Under the pieces are notes generated by a model. That model was not told the DNA's origin. It did not search any database and saw nothing but the letters and a program-made list of their open reading frames with translations. Shown here piece after piece: positions 7,650 through 15,200 of a stretch of 40,786 bases of DNA (the stretch's first letter is position 1; every line of letters begins with the position of its first letter). The stretch is from Patescibacteria group bacterium. GTDB lineage: Bacteria > Patescibacteriota > Minisyncoccia > Phycocordibacterales > UBA1006. The translations under genes and the position numbers were made by a program. The DNA is taken from NCBI GenBank assembly GCA_020428645.1, contig JAGQMN010000006.1:1-40786 (forward strand), read 5' to 3'.

Positions 7650-7826
7650 ATGGCAACAATAAAAAAACAAGGTAAACGACCAGTACCATGTTCACAAGGC
7701 ACCCATGGTAAATTTACCTATCCTTCACCTGAAAGGTATGGGTGCTTTGTTAAAAAATGCGGACATTGTGGTCGGTTACTTGACCAACACAACAATGTGC
7801 TATCATTAGCATCATTACAAAAGTAG
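7650..7826 (+). CDS. 58-aa small protein with Cys-rich, zinc-ribbon-like motif
   Basis: A short ORF from ATG 7650 to TAG 7826. It carries PVPCSQGTHGKFTYPSPERY near 11-30, then GCFVKKCGHCGRLLDQHNN near 31-49. Four cysteines (14, 32, 37, 40) plus a His could bind one zinc (CxxCG-type ribbon: KKCGHCG). The stop codon is inside the left arm of a strong terminator, as for several proven genes here, which supports its reality. No family recognised; many CPR genomes encode such mini zinc-ribbon proteins of unknown role. It is divergent from xth and followed by the patatin-like gene. Confidence 0.65.
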   Translation: MATIKKQGKRPVPCSQGTHGKFTYPSPERYGCFVKKCGHCGRLLDQHNNVLSLASLQK

Positions 7827-7845
7827 GCTCACCCCCTACTTTTTG
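7819..7845 (+). terminator. Terminator overlapping the stop of the 58-aa gene
   Basis: AAAAGTAGG (7819-7827) pairs exactly with CCTACTTTT (7835-7843), loop 7 nt. The stop codon TAG (7824-7826) is in the stem. Confidence 0.85.
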
Positions 7846-7852
7846 TTACTAT
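7844..7852 (+). promoter_or_regulatory. Extended -10 of the patatin-like gene
   Basis: TGT-TACTAT (hexamer 7847-7852), 7 nt before ATG 7860. It starts directly after the U-tract of the preceding terminator. Confidence 0.5.
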
Positions 7853-7859
7853 TTAGATT

Positions 7860-8726
7860 ATGCACAATCGTACAACGAAAATAGGTGTCGTTATCAGCGG
7901 AGGTGGTATGCTCACCGCATACAATGCGGGTGTGATCTCTGAATTGCGCAAGTACATTCAACCTGATCTCATTATTGCTGGTTCTGGTGGATCTGCGCTC
8001 GCGGCGTTCTACGCTTCAGGTCAGTTGAACGATCAGATCGAGAAAGATGCATGGACCAAGTACCTCGCAACACGAAAAATGATTCACCCGTGGCGGTTTT
8101 TACGAATCTTTGACACTGATTACCTCATCGATGTGATCAAACATAAACTTCCTCTCGATGTTGAGCGTATTCGCACATCTCATATTGATCTAGAAATTAC
8201 CGCACTCTCTGAAAAGACGGGAGAAATTGTTTACTTTAATAAACACCATAATATCTTTGACGTGATTCAAGCGAGTCACGCAGTGCCGGTTATGGCAAAG
8301 TCCATTAATATTGATGGTGAATACTACGTTGACTCGTTTGCATCATCCCACGTGTATAATCACATCGAACGAGCATTTGAGGTGTATGGTATGGACAAGG
8401 TCATTGTGATTAACTGTATCGCATTCCTTGATAAACAGATCAAGTATGAGCTTGAGCTCTACAATTGGCTACGGTCAGATAAATTTCATGCAAACCTCAA
8501 GGTGCGCATGGATGAATTAAGAAATAACTACAAACTATTCAGGGAAACCATTAATTGGGCAGATAATGTCATGTTTATAGAACCGTCTCGAAAGACGGGA
8601 ATCACTCCAGTAACAGTTAATCCACAAGGATTATGGCGAGCGTTTAAAATTGGGATGTACGATGCCGAGAGTCTTGAGGAACACATTCAAGAATTCCTCG
8701 AACGGCAAGTACCAACTACCGCATAG
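7860..8726 (+). CDS. Patatin-like phospholipase family protein, atypical active-site motifs
   Basis: 288 residues. N-terminal oxyanion-hole loop SGGGMLTAYNAGVISEL (13-29) and the following DLIIAGSGGSALAAFYASG (36-54) match the patatin fold, whose members hydrolyse acyl lipids with a Ser-Asp dyad. The usual nucleophile elbow G-x-S-x-G reads A-G-S-G-G here, with a Gly to Ala change, and the usual D-G-[GA] aspartate motif reads VDSFAS near 156-161. The Asp is kept but the following Gly is not. Activity is therefore uncertain. No signal peptide or membrane span, so cytoplasmic. Leaderless start predicted at ATG 7860. It ends in a terminator with the TAG stop in its loop. Confidence 0.85.
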   Translation: MHNRTTKIGVVISGGGMLTAYNAGVISELRKYIQPDLIIAGSGGSALAAFYASGQLNDQIEKDAWTKYLATRKMIHPWRFLRIFDTDYLIDVIKHKLPLDVERIRTSHIDLEITALSEKTGEIVYFNKHHNIFDVIQASHAVPVMAKSINIDGEYYVDSFASSHVYNHIERAFEVYGMDKVIVINCIAFLDKQIKYELELYNWLRSDKFHANLKVRMDELRNNYKLFRETINWADNVMFIEPSRKTGITPVTVNPQGLWRAFKIGMYDAESLEEHIQEFLERQVPTTA

Positions 8727-8740
8727 TACGGTAGTTTTTT
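8714..8740 (+). terminator. Terminator of the patatin-like gene
   Basis: AACTACCG (8714-8721) pairs with CGGTAGTT (8729-8736), followed by TTTT. The stop codon 8724-8726 is in the loop. Confidence 0.85.
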
Positions 8741-8766
8741 GACAAAAGAATATAAAGATGTACTAT
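8739..8766 (+). promoter_or_regulatory. Promoter of the 8813 gene
   Basis: TTGACA (8739-8744), 16-nt spacer, TACTAT (8761-8766). The -35 begins inside the U-tract of the preceding terminator. The A-rich leader is about 40 nt. Confidence 0.6.
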
Positions 8767-8812
8767 AGATTTCAAAATAAAACGTAATATTAACACTACA
8801 AAACTTTTTAAC

Positions 8813-9286
8813 ATGGCAAAGAAAAAGGCTGACCCTGCATCCATAGAAGTGCATGATCCAAAAGTGATAAGTTTCTTCTCTAAAGAAGCACTTGCAACTT
8901 TATCAAACGAACTAATACTTTACGATGGAAGACCTCGTTATAGTGACGAGATTTTGAAGGCATTTGAAGATTTGCTTGAAAAGAGAATTCAAGACAAGGA
9001 GTCTGATATTAAAAGAAAAAAAGATGATCTCAAGGAGTTACGTTATAGTCTAATTGGAAAAAAACCATTTGAAGATTATGATCATGCTCATGACATAAAT
9101 CAAGCTGAAAAAGTATTGGTAGCGGATGAAAAAGTTTTAAAAGAGCTTCGGTTCGCTTTGAGTAGAGCGAAACATAAAACATTTGGCATTTGTTTTAATT
9201 TGCGGATGTTAATCCCCCTTGAGCAGTTATTAGCTAACCCAATTTCTAAATACTTAGTAGTTCATAATCAGAGGTGTGTTGGTTGA
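8813..9286 (+). CDS. DksA/TraR-like protein with degenerate zinc finger
   Basis: 157 residues. Residues 45-115 form a Lys/Glu-rich helical hairpin (FEDLLEKRIQDKESDIKRKK), the coiled-coil arm shape of DksA. The C-terminus ALSRAKHKTFGICFNLRMLI-PLEQLLANP aligns well with the DksA/TraR finger (G-T-Y-G-I-C ... I-P-x-E-R-L-x-A-x-P), but only the first of the four zinc cysteines is kept. DksA-type proteins enter the RNA polymerase secondary channel and tune initiation. Without a zinc site this one may fold differently or act as a paralogue of the TraR-like protein at 15860. It has an accessory-type TTGACA promoter and is AT rich. Family assignment is by motif only. Confidence 0.6.
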   Translation: MAKKKADPASIEVHDPKVISFFSKEALATLSNELILYDGRPRYSDEILKAFEDLLEKRIQDKESDIKRKKDDLKELRYSLIGKKPFEDYDHAHDINQAEKVLVADEKVLKELRFALSRAKHKTFGICFNLRMLIPLEQLLANPISKYLVVHNQRCVG

Positions 9287-9305
9287 TGCATGAAAAAATT
9301 ATCAT

Positions 9306-9336
9306 AAAATAGCGACTAATTAAAATCGCTATTTTT
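9306..9336. terminator. Bidirectional terminator between 8813 gene and methyltransferase
   Basis: AAAATAGCGA (9306-9315) pairs with TCGCTATTTT (9326-9335). The methyltransferase stop codon (9329-9331) lies in the right arm. Confidence 0.85.
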
Positions 9337-9994
9337 TTTGCATCAAGGTAAAGACGAGTGTCACATTGTCACCTGGATCAGATTTTGATTCGTACGTTTG
9401 GAACTGCTGGTCAACGATCATGAACGCTTCACCGAACGTATCAGTGATTTCGTTCTCGGTAAAGAAATGGTAGTGCACGCCGAATTTTGTAAAGTTGCCA
9501 TCTGTTGAGGTACGCGGACTCCATCCCATGAACTGTGCTGTTTTTCGTGAGAGAGAAATTTTTAAAAAGTATCCGCCGGTTTTTAGTACGCGAGAGATTT
9601 CCCCTACGTAGTCATCCCATTGGTCACTCGTAATGTGTTGAAGTGTTCCAATGTCAGTAACGAGATCAAAGCTCGTATCGGTGAACGGAATGTCGAGTGC
9701 GTTTCCCACCATGAACCGTGCACGGTCGGCGTAACCGTCTTCGCGAATCCGTGCATTCACCTTTTCAACAATGTCTTTGACGTAGTCTATGCCGAGCACC
9801 CGATAGCCAAGACCAACGAGTTTCGCAGCCCACAATCCGCGACCTGCACCAATATCAAGAACGAGTGCATCACGTTCGAAATCAGGTAACATTTCTTCTG
9901 CTGTGTATCGGTAGGGAAGGTGCGTCCAAATATCGCTCCCGGTTTGGTAGGCGAATTGAAAGTATTGTTTTTGAACTTCAGGAGAGTGTTCCAT
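9329..9994 (-). CDS. Class I SAM-dependent methyltransferase
   Basis: 221 residues. Motif I LVLDIGAGRGLWAAKL near 40-55, motif II VLGIDYVKD near 64-72, an acidic RFMVGNALDIPF loop, motif IV/post-I FDLVTDIGTLQHI near 107-119 and VLKTGGYFLKISLSRK near 136-151. This is the Methyltransf_11/25 layout for small-molecule or lipid acceptors; the substrate cannot be told from sequence. Cytoplasmic. A TATACT box lies 12 nt upstream of ATG 9994 within a CAGTATACTG palindrome, giving a leader of only a few nt. It is convergent with the DksA-like gene, and its stop codon is in the shared terminator. Confidence 0.85.
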   Translation of the reverse strand: MEHSPEVQKQYFQFAYQTGSDIWTHLPYRYTAEEMLPDFERDALVLDIGAGRGLWAAKLVGLGYRVLGIDYVKDIVEKVNARIREDGYADRARFMVGNALDIPFTDTSFDLVTDIGTLQHITSDQWDDYVGEISRVLKTGGYFLKISLSRKTAQFMGWSPRTSTDGNFTKFGVHYHFFTENEITDTFGEAFMIVDQQFQTYESKSDPGDNVTLVFTLMQKK

Positions 9995-10006
9995 AACTAT
10001 GATTAC

Positions 10007-10012
10007 AGTATA
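10007..10012 (-). promoter_or_regulatory. -10 box of the methyltransferase gene
   Basis: Minus-strand TATACT (10007-10012), 12 nt before ATG 9994. It lies within the palindrome CAGTATACTG. Confidence 0.45.
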
Positions 10013-10100
10013 CTGTCACGCATCCTTTTTTCAATTATGGATATTACTCCTATCAACAAGATATATTGACTTATTGAAAAAGAAAGCGTAACAGAATAAC

Positions 10101-10140
10101 AAAAAGGACAAATGTGTATGTTGCACAAATGTCCTTTTTA
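10101..10140 (-). terminator. Terminator of the Xer recombinase gene
   Basis: AAAAAGGACA (10101-10110) pairs with TGTCCTTTTT (10130-10139), extended by a further GTG/CAC segment across a 2-nt internal mismatch. On the minus strand a T-run follows. The rest of 9995-10188 holds only this hairpin and the methyltransferase promoter. Confidence 0.8.
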
Positions 10141-10188
10141 TTTTGTCTTTTATAAAAGAAATATCTTCGCGTTACACCGTTTCACCGC

Positions 10189-11103
10189 TTAATTTTTGTT
10201 ATGAAACTTTTTGTGTACTTCGCGTAATTGTTTGTCGGTGATGTGTGTGTAAATTTGTGTTGTCGTAATATTGCTGTGCCCCAACATCATTTGGACACTA
10301 CGAATGTCTGCGCCGTTTCTCAGTAAATCCGTGGCGAAGGAATGACGAATCGTATGTGGGGTAACCTTCTTTGAGATACCTGCCTCGATCGCAATTTGTT
10401 TCACCAGGCGTTCCACAGACCGTGGTGTGAGCCGAAGTGTTTCGTTATTCTCTTCACGTTTCACAGCCTGAGGACCTTCCTGAACGAACAGTGCCTCATC
10501 CATGTCGGTTCTCGTTTTGAGATACTCAAGGACACTTGCACGTGCATTCGGACTTAAAAAGACAATGCGCAGTTTGTCACCTTTACCTCTGATAGTCATT
10601 TCCTCTTTAGATAGATCAAGGTCACGGTTGAGTGAACACAGTTCAGAGACACGGAGTCCTGTTGAGAATAACATGTGCATGATGGCGAGGTTTCGCGGAT
10701 GTTTCTGCGCGACTTCGAGCATACGTTTCAATTCGTTGATGTCGAGGTGGTCGATGTGTCGATCTTCGGTTTTTGCGAGTTCAATATTATCGGGACTGTA
10801 GACATTATGTCCCTGCTTCATCAAATATTTCAAGAACATCCGAATAGCGATGAGGTAGTAGTTCTGCGTTCGCTTCTTCATCGTGCCTGATGATTGTCCG
10901 CGGGTTTTCGTTCCTGATTGACGGTTGAGGTTAAGTCGGAATTGACGAATGTTCTCTGCGTTAATATCGCCGGTATTTTTTACACCTGAAAAATCAATAT
11001 ACCGTGATAAGTACTGACGGTAATTTCGGACAGTTTTGAGCGACCGCCCTTTTTCAATCTCGATGTATTCGAGAAACTGTTGTAGTGCGTCATCAATTTT
11101 CAC
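10189..11103 (-). CDS. Tyrosine recombinase of the XerC/XerD type
   Basis: 304 residues from GTG 11103. N-terminal SAM-like DNA-binding domain (about 1-90: LQQFLEYIEIEKGRSLKTVR), then the catalytic domain with FSTGLRVSELCSL near 145-157 (Arg I), HTIRHSFATDLLRNGAD near 250-266 (His-x-x-Arg), LGHSNITTTQIYTHI near 274-288 (His and nucleophile Tyr). Size and motif spacing fit the chromosome-dimer resolution enzymes, and only one such gene is visible here, next to core genes and without phage genes. The start is corrected from an upstream ATG at 11121 because a TATAAT box at 11110-11115 would lie inside that longer frame. The GTG sits 6 nt after it. Confidence 0.9.
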   Translation of the reverse strand: MKIDDALQQFLEYIEIEKGRSLKTVRNYRQYLSRYIDFSGVKNTGDINAENIRQFRLNLNRQSGTKTRGQSSGTMKKRTQNYYLIAIRMFLKYLMKQGHNVYSPDNIELAKTEDRHIDHLDINELKRMLEVAQKHPRNLAIMHMLFSTGLRVSELCSLNRDLDLSKEEMTIRGKGDKLRIVFLSPNARASVLEYLKTRTDMDEALFVQEGPQAVKREENNETLRLTPRSVERLVKQIAIEAGISKKVTPHTIRHSFATDLLRNGADIRSVQMMLGHSNITTTQIYTHITDKQLREVHKKFHNKN

Positions 11104-11109
11104 ATACGC

Positions 11110-11115
11110 ATTATA
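11110..11115 (-). promoter_or_regulatory. -10 box of the xer gene (leaderless)
   Basis: Minus-strand TATAAT (11110-11115), 6 nt before GTG 11103. It decides the start codon. Confidence 0.6.
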
Positions 11116-11149
11116 CCCCAAATATTTTCCGACGTTACTTAATTATAGA

Positions 11150-11176
11150 AAATAAAGTCACCCTAATAGGGTGACT
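11150..11176 (-). terminator. Terminator of the 11193-11825 gene
   Basis: AGTCACCCT (11156-11164) pairs perfectly with AGGGTGACT (11168-11176) around AAT. On the minus strand TTATTTTCT follows. Confidence 0.85.
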
Positions 11177-11192
11177 AATGTTGGACTCCTTT

Positions 11193-11825
11193 CTACGTTG
11201 GAATTCCGTAGCTGTTCAATTTTTGAATTAACCATTCATAGGCTTTCGGAAAAAAGATACCAACGAGTGGTTTTGGACTGGTAGGAAAAAAGTGATACCA
11301 TTTTTGCCCCCATTCTTCCCTGACAGTTTTCCTTAATTCTCTCGAACGAACAGGATCGATTTGATCTGCTGTTCTCAGGAACACTTGTCGAGAGCATTTC
11401 GAATTCAGGTATCTTTTTAGTAGACGTTTATCGAAAAACCAATCTATCTCTCTTTTTCTTAGATTTCTGTACTTGGTGTACTGTCGTTTGTAATCTCTTA
11501 TGAAGAACCAAGCTCCGACTGAACCTATTGAAAACATGCAGATTCTTTCAAACCACCAAATGTCGAGAACCATGGCGACGATCATTACAAATCCGGGACC
11601 CATTGTTAATAGTTTTCGAAAGGTTGTTGATGGTGTGTAAGTACAAAACGGCAAAAGTAGGAACAGACCTATCGCTAACCCACGGAAAATGTTAAAAAAA
11701 GGATCTACTCGGTAGACAGCAAAAGCTGCCACCAAAACACCTGTTACTACCAACAGTGCTGGAAGATGATTTATCCAAAATAAAACTCTCATCTTTTCCC
11801 CAAAGGAAATTTTCTTAGTTTTCAT
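11193..11825 (-). CDS. Integral membrane protein of unknown function
   Basis: 210 residues. Hydrophobic spans near 12-32 (VLFWINHLPALLVVTGVLVA), 45-62 (IFRGLAIGLFLLLPFC), 74-90 (GPGFVMIVAMVLDIWW) and 92-108 predict three to four membrane segments. A basic cytoplasmic C-terminal half follows (RDYKRQYTKYRNLRKREIDW). It ends FPKAYEWLIQKLNSYGIPT. No family recognised. Own TTGACA/TAAAGT promoter with an A/T-rich leader of about 30 nt and own terminator, so another single-gene accessory unit, lying between xer and rpsO. Confidence 0.7.
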   Translation of the reverse strand: MKTKKISFGEKMRVLFWINHLPALLVVTGVLVAAFAVYRVDPFFNIFRGLAIGLFLLLPFCTYTPSTTFRKLLTMGPGFVMIVAMVLDIWWFERICMFSIGSVGAWFFIRDYKRQYTKYRNLRKREIDWFFDKRLLKRYLNSKCSRQVFLRTADQIDPVRSRELRKTVREEWGQKWYHFFPTSPKPLVGIFFPKAYEWLIQKLNSYGIPT

Positions 11826-11855
11826 GTAAAGTATGATTTAATTTGTTTACTTACA

Positions 11856-11883
11856 ACTTTATGTGGATTTACACGCTTGTCAA
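11856..11883 (-). promoter_or_regulatory. Promoter of the 11825- gene
   Basis: Minus-strand TTGACA (11878-11883), 16-nt spacer, TAAAGT (11856-11861). Confidence 0.55.
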
Positions 11884-11898
11884 TCCTAACGAAAGCTG

Positions 11899-11927
11899 TT
11901 GCAAAAAAATAGAACTAGTGGTATTGT
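11899..11927 (+). promoter_or_regulatory. Promoter of rpsO
   Basis: TTGCAA (11899-11904), 17-nt spacer, TATTGT (11922-11927), 10 nt before ATG 11938. The predicted leader is only about 4 nt, too short for the classic S15 autoregulatory pseudoknot. Confidence 0.55.
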
Positions 11928-11937
11928 TCTACCTGTT

Positions 11938-12204
11938 ATGTTAACAACAAAGAAGAAAAAGGACGTTATCGTAGGTGTACAAACTCACGATTCTGACACC
12001 GGTTCTCCTCAAGTGCAAATTGCGCTTCTGACTGAACGGATTGCAGAACTGACCGAACACCTCAAGGTCCACAAAAAAGATATCCACTCGCGTCGCGGGT
12101 TAATCAAAATGGTCGACACACGACGTAAACTTCTTCGAAACTTTAAGAACAAAGATTTCGAAGGGTACCAAACTCTTATCCAGAAACTTGGTATTAAAAA
12201 ATAA
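11938..12204 (+). CDS. rpsO: 30S ribosomal protein S15
   Basis: 88 residues from ATG 11938, the normal S15 length. The S15 signature is clear: [20 protein letters not shown] near 18-37, [20 protein letters not shown] near 39-58, then [21 protein letters not shown]15 binds 16S rRNA helices 20-22 early in small-subunit assembly. A longer frame begins at 11899, but that region is the promoter, so ATG 11938 is the start. The stop codon is in the stem of the terminator that follows. pnp, the usual neighbour in many bacteria, is absent. Confidence 0.97.
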   Translation: MLTTKKKKDVIVGVQTHDSDTGSPQVQIALLTERIAELTEHLKVHKKDIHSRRGLIKMVDTRRKLLRNFKNKDFEGYQTLIQKLGIKK

Positions 12205-12228
12205 GCGCCATCGGCGTTTATTTTTTTT
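12200..12228 (+). terminator. Terminator overlapping the rpsO stop
   Basis: AATAAGCGCC (12200-12209) pairs with GGCGTTTATT (12213-12222) with one G-U, loop ATC, followed by TTTTTT. The stop codon 12202-12204 is in the stem. Confidence 0.85.
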
Positions 12229-12239
12229 CCTCCACACGC

Positions 12240-12245
12240 TACAAT
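12240..12245 (+). promoter_or_regulatory. -10 box of the 12254 gene
   Basis: TACAAT (12240-12245), 8 nt before ATG 12254. It excludes the longer frame that opens at 12188. Confidence 0.45.
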
Positions 12246-12253
12246 ACGTATAT

Positions 12254-15200
12254 ATGGATACTGATGATAATAAAAAAATCACCTGGACGCGGTCGAGTAA
12301 ACCAAATGATGCTGGTACGTCCAAAGTAGAACCAAACACTGACGGTGTCAGTGGTGATCCACTCGATACCCTGAGTCAACAAGCGGCAAGCTACCGAGCA
12401 ACTCAGACGAGCACTCCTTCATCGACACCAGATGCAGATATTGATGCATTGAAACATGAAATTGAAGCAACCCTCGCACACAAGAATACACCCACTACTG
12501 ACCCGAACCAAACTATCGTGAAATCACGACAGGGAGATGTTGTTGATATTGATGCACCTGATCAAACTATTCTAGCCAATGGAGCAGATAGTACCCAATC
12601 AGTTTCACCCACACCTGTTGATGTACCATCATCACAAGAACCACCACTTCAACCATTAGTTGCATCACGTGATCAGGTAGCCAAGGAGAACCACGAAGCG
12701 CTTGTTGCATCATTGAAGGATGATATTAAAACAAACTTTGAAGATGCAGCACGAGCAGAATCATCGTCACCACAATCAGGCAATACAGGTGTTGGTCAAA
12801 CGTACTACTCAGACCTCTCCAAAGCCATGAGCGCGAACGAACCAGCAACCATGTCCGAGCTCATTAGGAAGGCACGCTTTGAAGAAAAAGAACGCACGGT
12901 ACTCTCACCGCGATCAAAAAAAAATATTGCCTTCATTGTTGGCGCACTCGTGCTGTTGGTAGTATCAATTGGTATTATCTCAACGTTCTTTAAAAAAGGC
13001 GATACGGTTGAATTTATCACCGAAGAGCGCGTATCATCACTCGTTCGTTCAAACCTCGATACTGGAATCAACACAACAGGACTCGATGCGTCACGTATCA
13101 AGCAAGCCATTCGTGACGTGATTGAAATGAAGATTCCTGATGATTCAATCAATCAAATTTATTACGTAGAAAACGATGGACTGGGAAACTTACGGCGTAT
13201 TGGCATCAAAGATATCTTTGATAAGACAAACAATCAGACACCTGAATTTTTGTACGACAATATTGAAAATACGTTTACCCACGGTGTGTACAAGACCGAT
13301 AAAAACTACCCGTTCATTATTATGAAGCCACTCTCGTATGATCGAGCGCTGATGGGTATGCTCGAGTGGGAACCAACCATGATTGACGATCTTGCGACGT
13401 ATCTCGATTTGCCTCCTGAGGCGACCGACCGATCACTCCTCAAGGATGGGTTTGAAGATGATCTCATCAATAATAAAACGGTTCGCGTTGCGCGATTTTT
13501 GCCACGTGACGTTGATCGGCGCGGTATTCTTGATTTCCTTGGCATAGAATCACCTGGCAATCCTCTTGAAGAAGGAACCATAGATACGGAAGGTACCACT
13601 GAATCCGATGGAGGGACAACTACCGTTGGCGAAACTGAATCACTTGGTTTTTGGCAACGATTCCTGCCAGCAATGTTTGGAACACCATCTGCGTATGCTC
13701 AAACCGTTTCCCAGGTAACTGGGATTGTTGTTGAGCAAGCGGTTGATCCTGTAACAGGTAACACTACCACGCAACCACTTGCTGGAGTTCAAGTAGCTGT
13801 GTTGGGTACAACTGTGAGTTCTACAACAAATACTGGAGGAGGATTTACTCTTTTAAATGTACCAGGAGGGAGTAGAACCATCACGTTTGCACGTTCAGGA
13901 TACCTTTCAGAAAGTATCACAGCAAATATGAATACTGTTGGTCAGCTTTCTGTTACTCTCGAAGCTGTTCCTCTTGGAGGTCAAAGTTTCGATGATGGTG
14001 ATGGTGGATTTATAGTCGGCGGCGGTGTTGATATTGTTGGTAATATAGATATTGATGCCGTTGATGTTAACCCTGTATGTTTTGATAAAGTAACAGGACT
14101 ACGGTTAACTCCTGCTCAACAGAGTCAGACCGCACGGCTCGATATGTACTGTTTTGAATCCTACCGGTGTTACCGGTACAGTTGTTTCGTAGGAACGACT
14201 GAAGTCGGCGTTGATAATGCGAATCAACCAGGTGCCGTCTGCCGTGATGTTGTTGAAGAAGGGCAGGTGTACTTACCTGATGATCCGAATCACTCGAGTT
14301 CAGATTACACAGGATCAAACCTCTCGTGTTACCAGTTCTTTGAAATCAAATTGTTACCAAAAATTAATACTACCGTAGTGTGTTTTGAAACAGCAACCGG
14401 TACGTATCTACCAAACTTTAATTCAAACGGAGCAATACCTCCAACTGTTACGTGTCTGGGTCCAGAAGATCGAGCTAAAACGGTGTGTGTTGATCAAAAT
14501 GATAAGCTCTATGAACCTGATGATGCCAATGCAGTTTTTGTAGGACCGCCTAAATATTGTTTTGAACCGTTTGATGGTGCGGTAACACCCGAAGGTGGTG
14601 TCGATGTTGGTGGTGGTATTGGTGTTGGTGGTGGTGTTGATATTTACTTACCTGATGATATTTGTTCTCAAATCCAGCAGGGGACTGCAGAAGCAAGTCG
14701 CTTCCTACGACAGAAAGCATACGAGCTCCGCATTATTGCCAACCGAGCACAGCTCTTTGGGTTATCTCGTAGTGATGCTGATAATTTGCGTAGTGTCGCG
14801 AATTTCCTCGAACAAATGTCGTACGGTAACTATACTCAGATCGAGTTACTTGCTGAGGGAAGTCAGGCACTCAATAAATTGAATCTTATTCTTCGTATTC
14901 TTGGTGAGGCAACCGAATTACCAGTTATTGGCGATATCCTTGATGATGATGTTATTCGTGTGTATGACGAAATTGTTATGATTCTGCGGATCATTCAGTG
15001 TGTGTTGAACCTTGATGGTGCGTGGGTCACGGGAGACGCCATTGTACAAGGTACGACATTTTATGCTGGTGCTTCTGGTGAGGGTGTCTTCCCCGTCCAG
15101 CAAACACTCGTTGCTATTGGACTCATGGATATCAATTCAGTCACCGGTGTTGTTGATTTGGTAACGCAAGATGCCGTGTCTCAATTTCAAATCGCGAATG

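Noticed and set aside
7975-8005. Loss of the catalytic Ser in the patatin-like protein
   Set aside because: A one-residue shift in alignment keeps Ser as A-G-S-G-G with the following Y-A-S-G in register, so loss of the nucleophile is not supported.
11104-11121. ATG 11121 as start of the Xer recombinase
   Set aside because: A TATAAT box lies inside the extension, 6 nt before GTG 11103, matching the leaderless pattern of other genes.
12188-12253. N-terminal extension of the 1188-aa protein
   Set aside because: It runs back through the rpsO terminator and the TACAAT box.
14595-14882. 95-aa plus-strand ORF with a hydrophobic Val-rich start
   Set aside because: It is an out-of-frame reading of the Gly/Asp linker of the 1188-aa protein.
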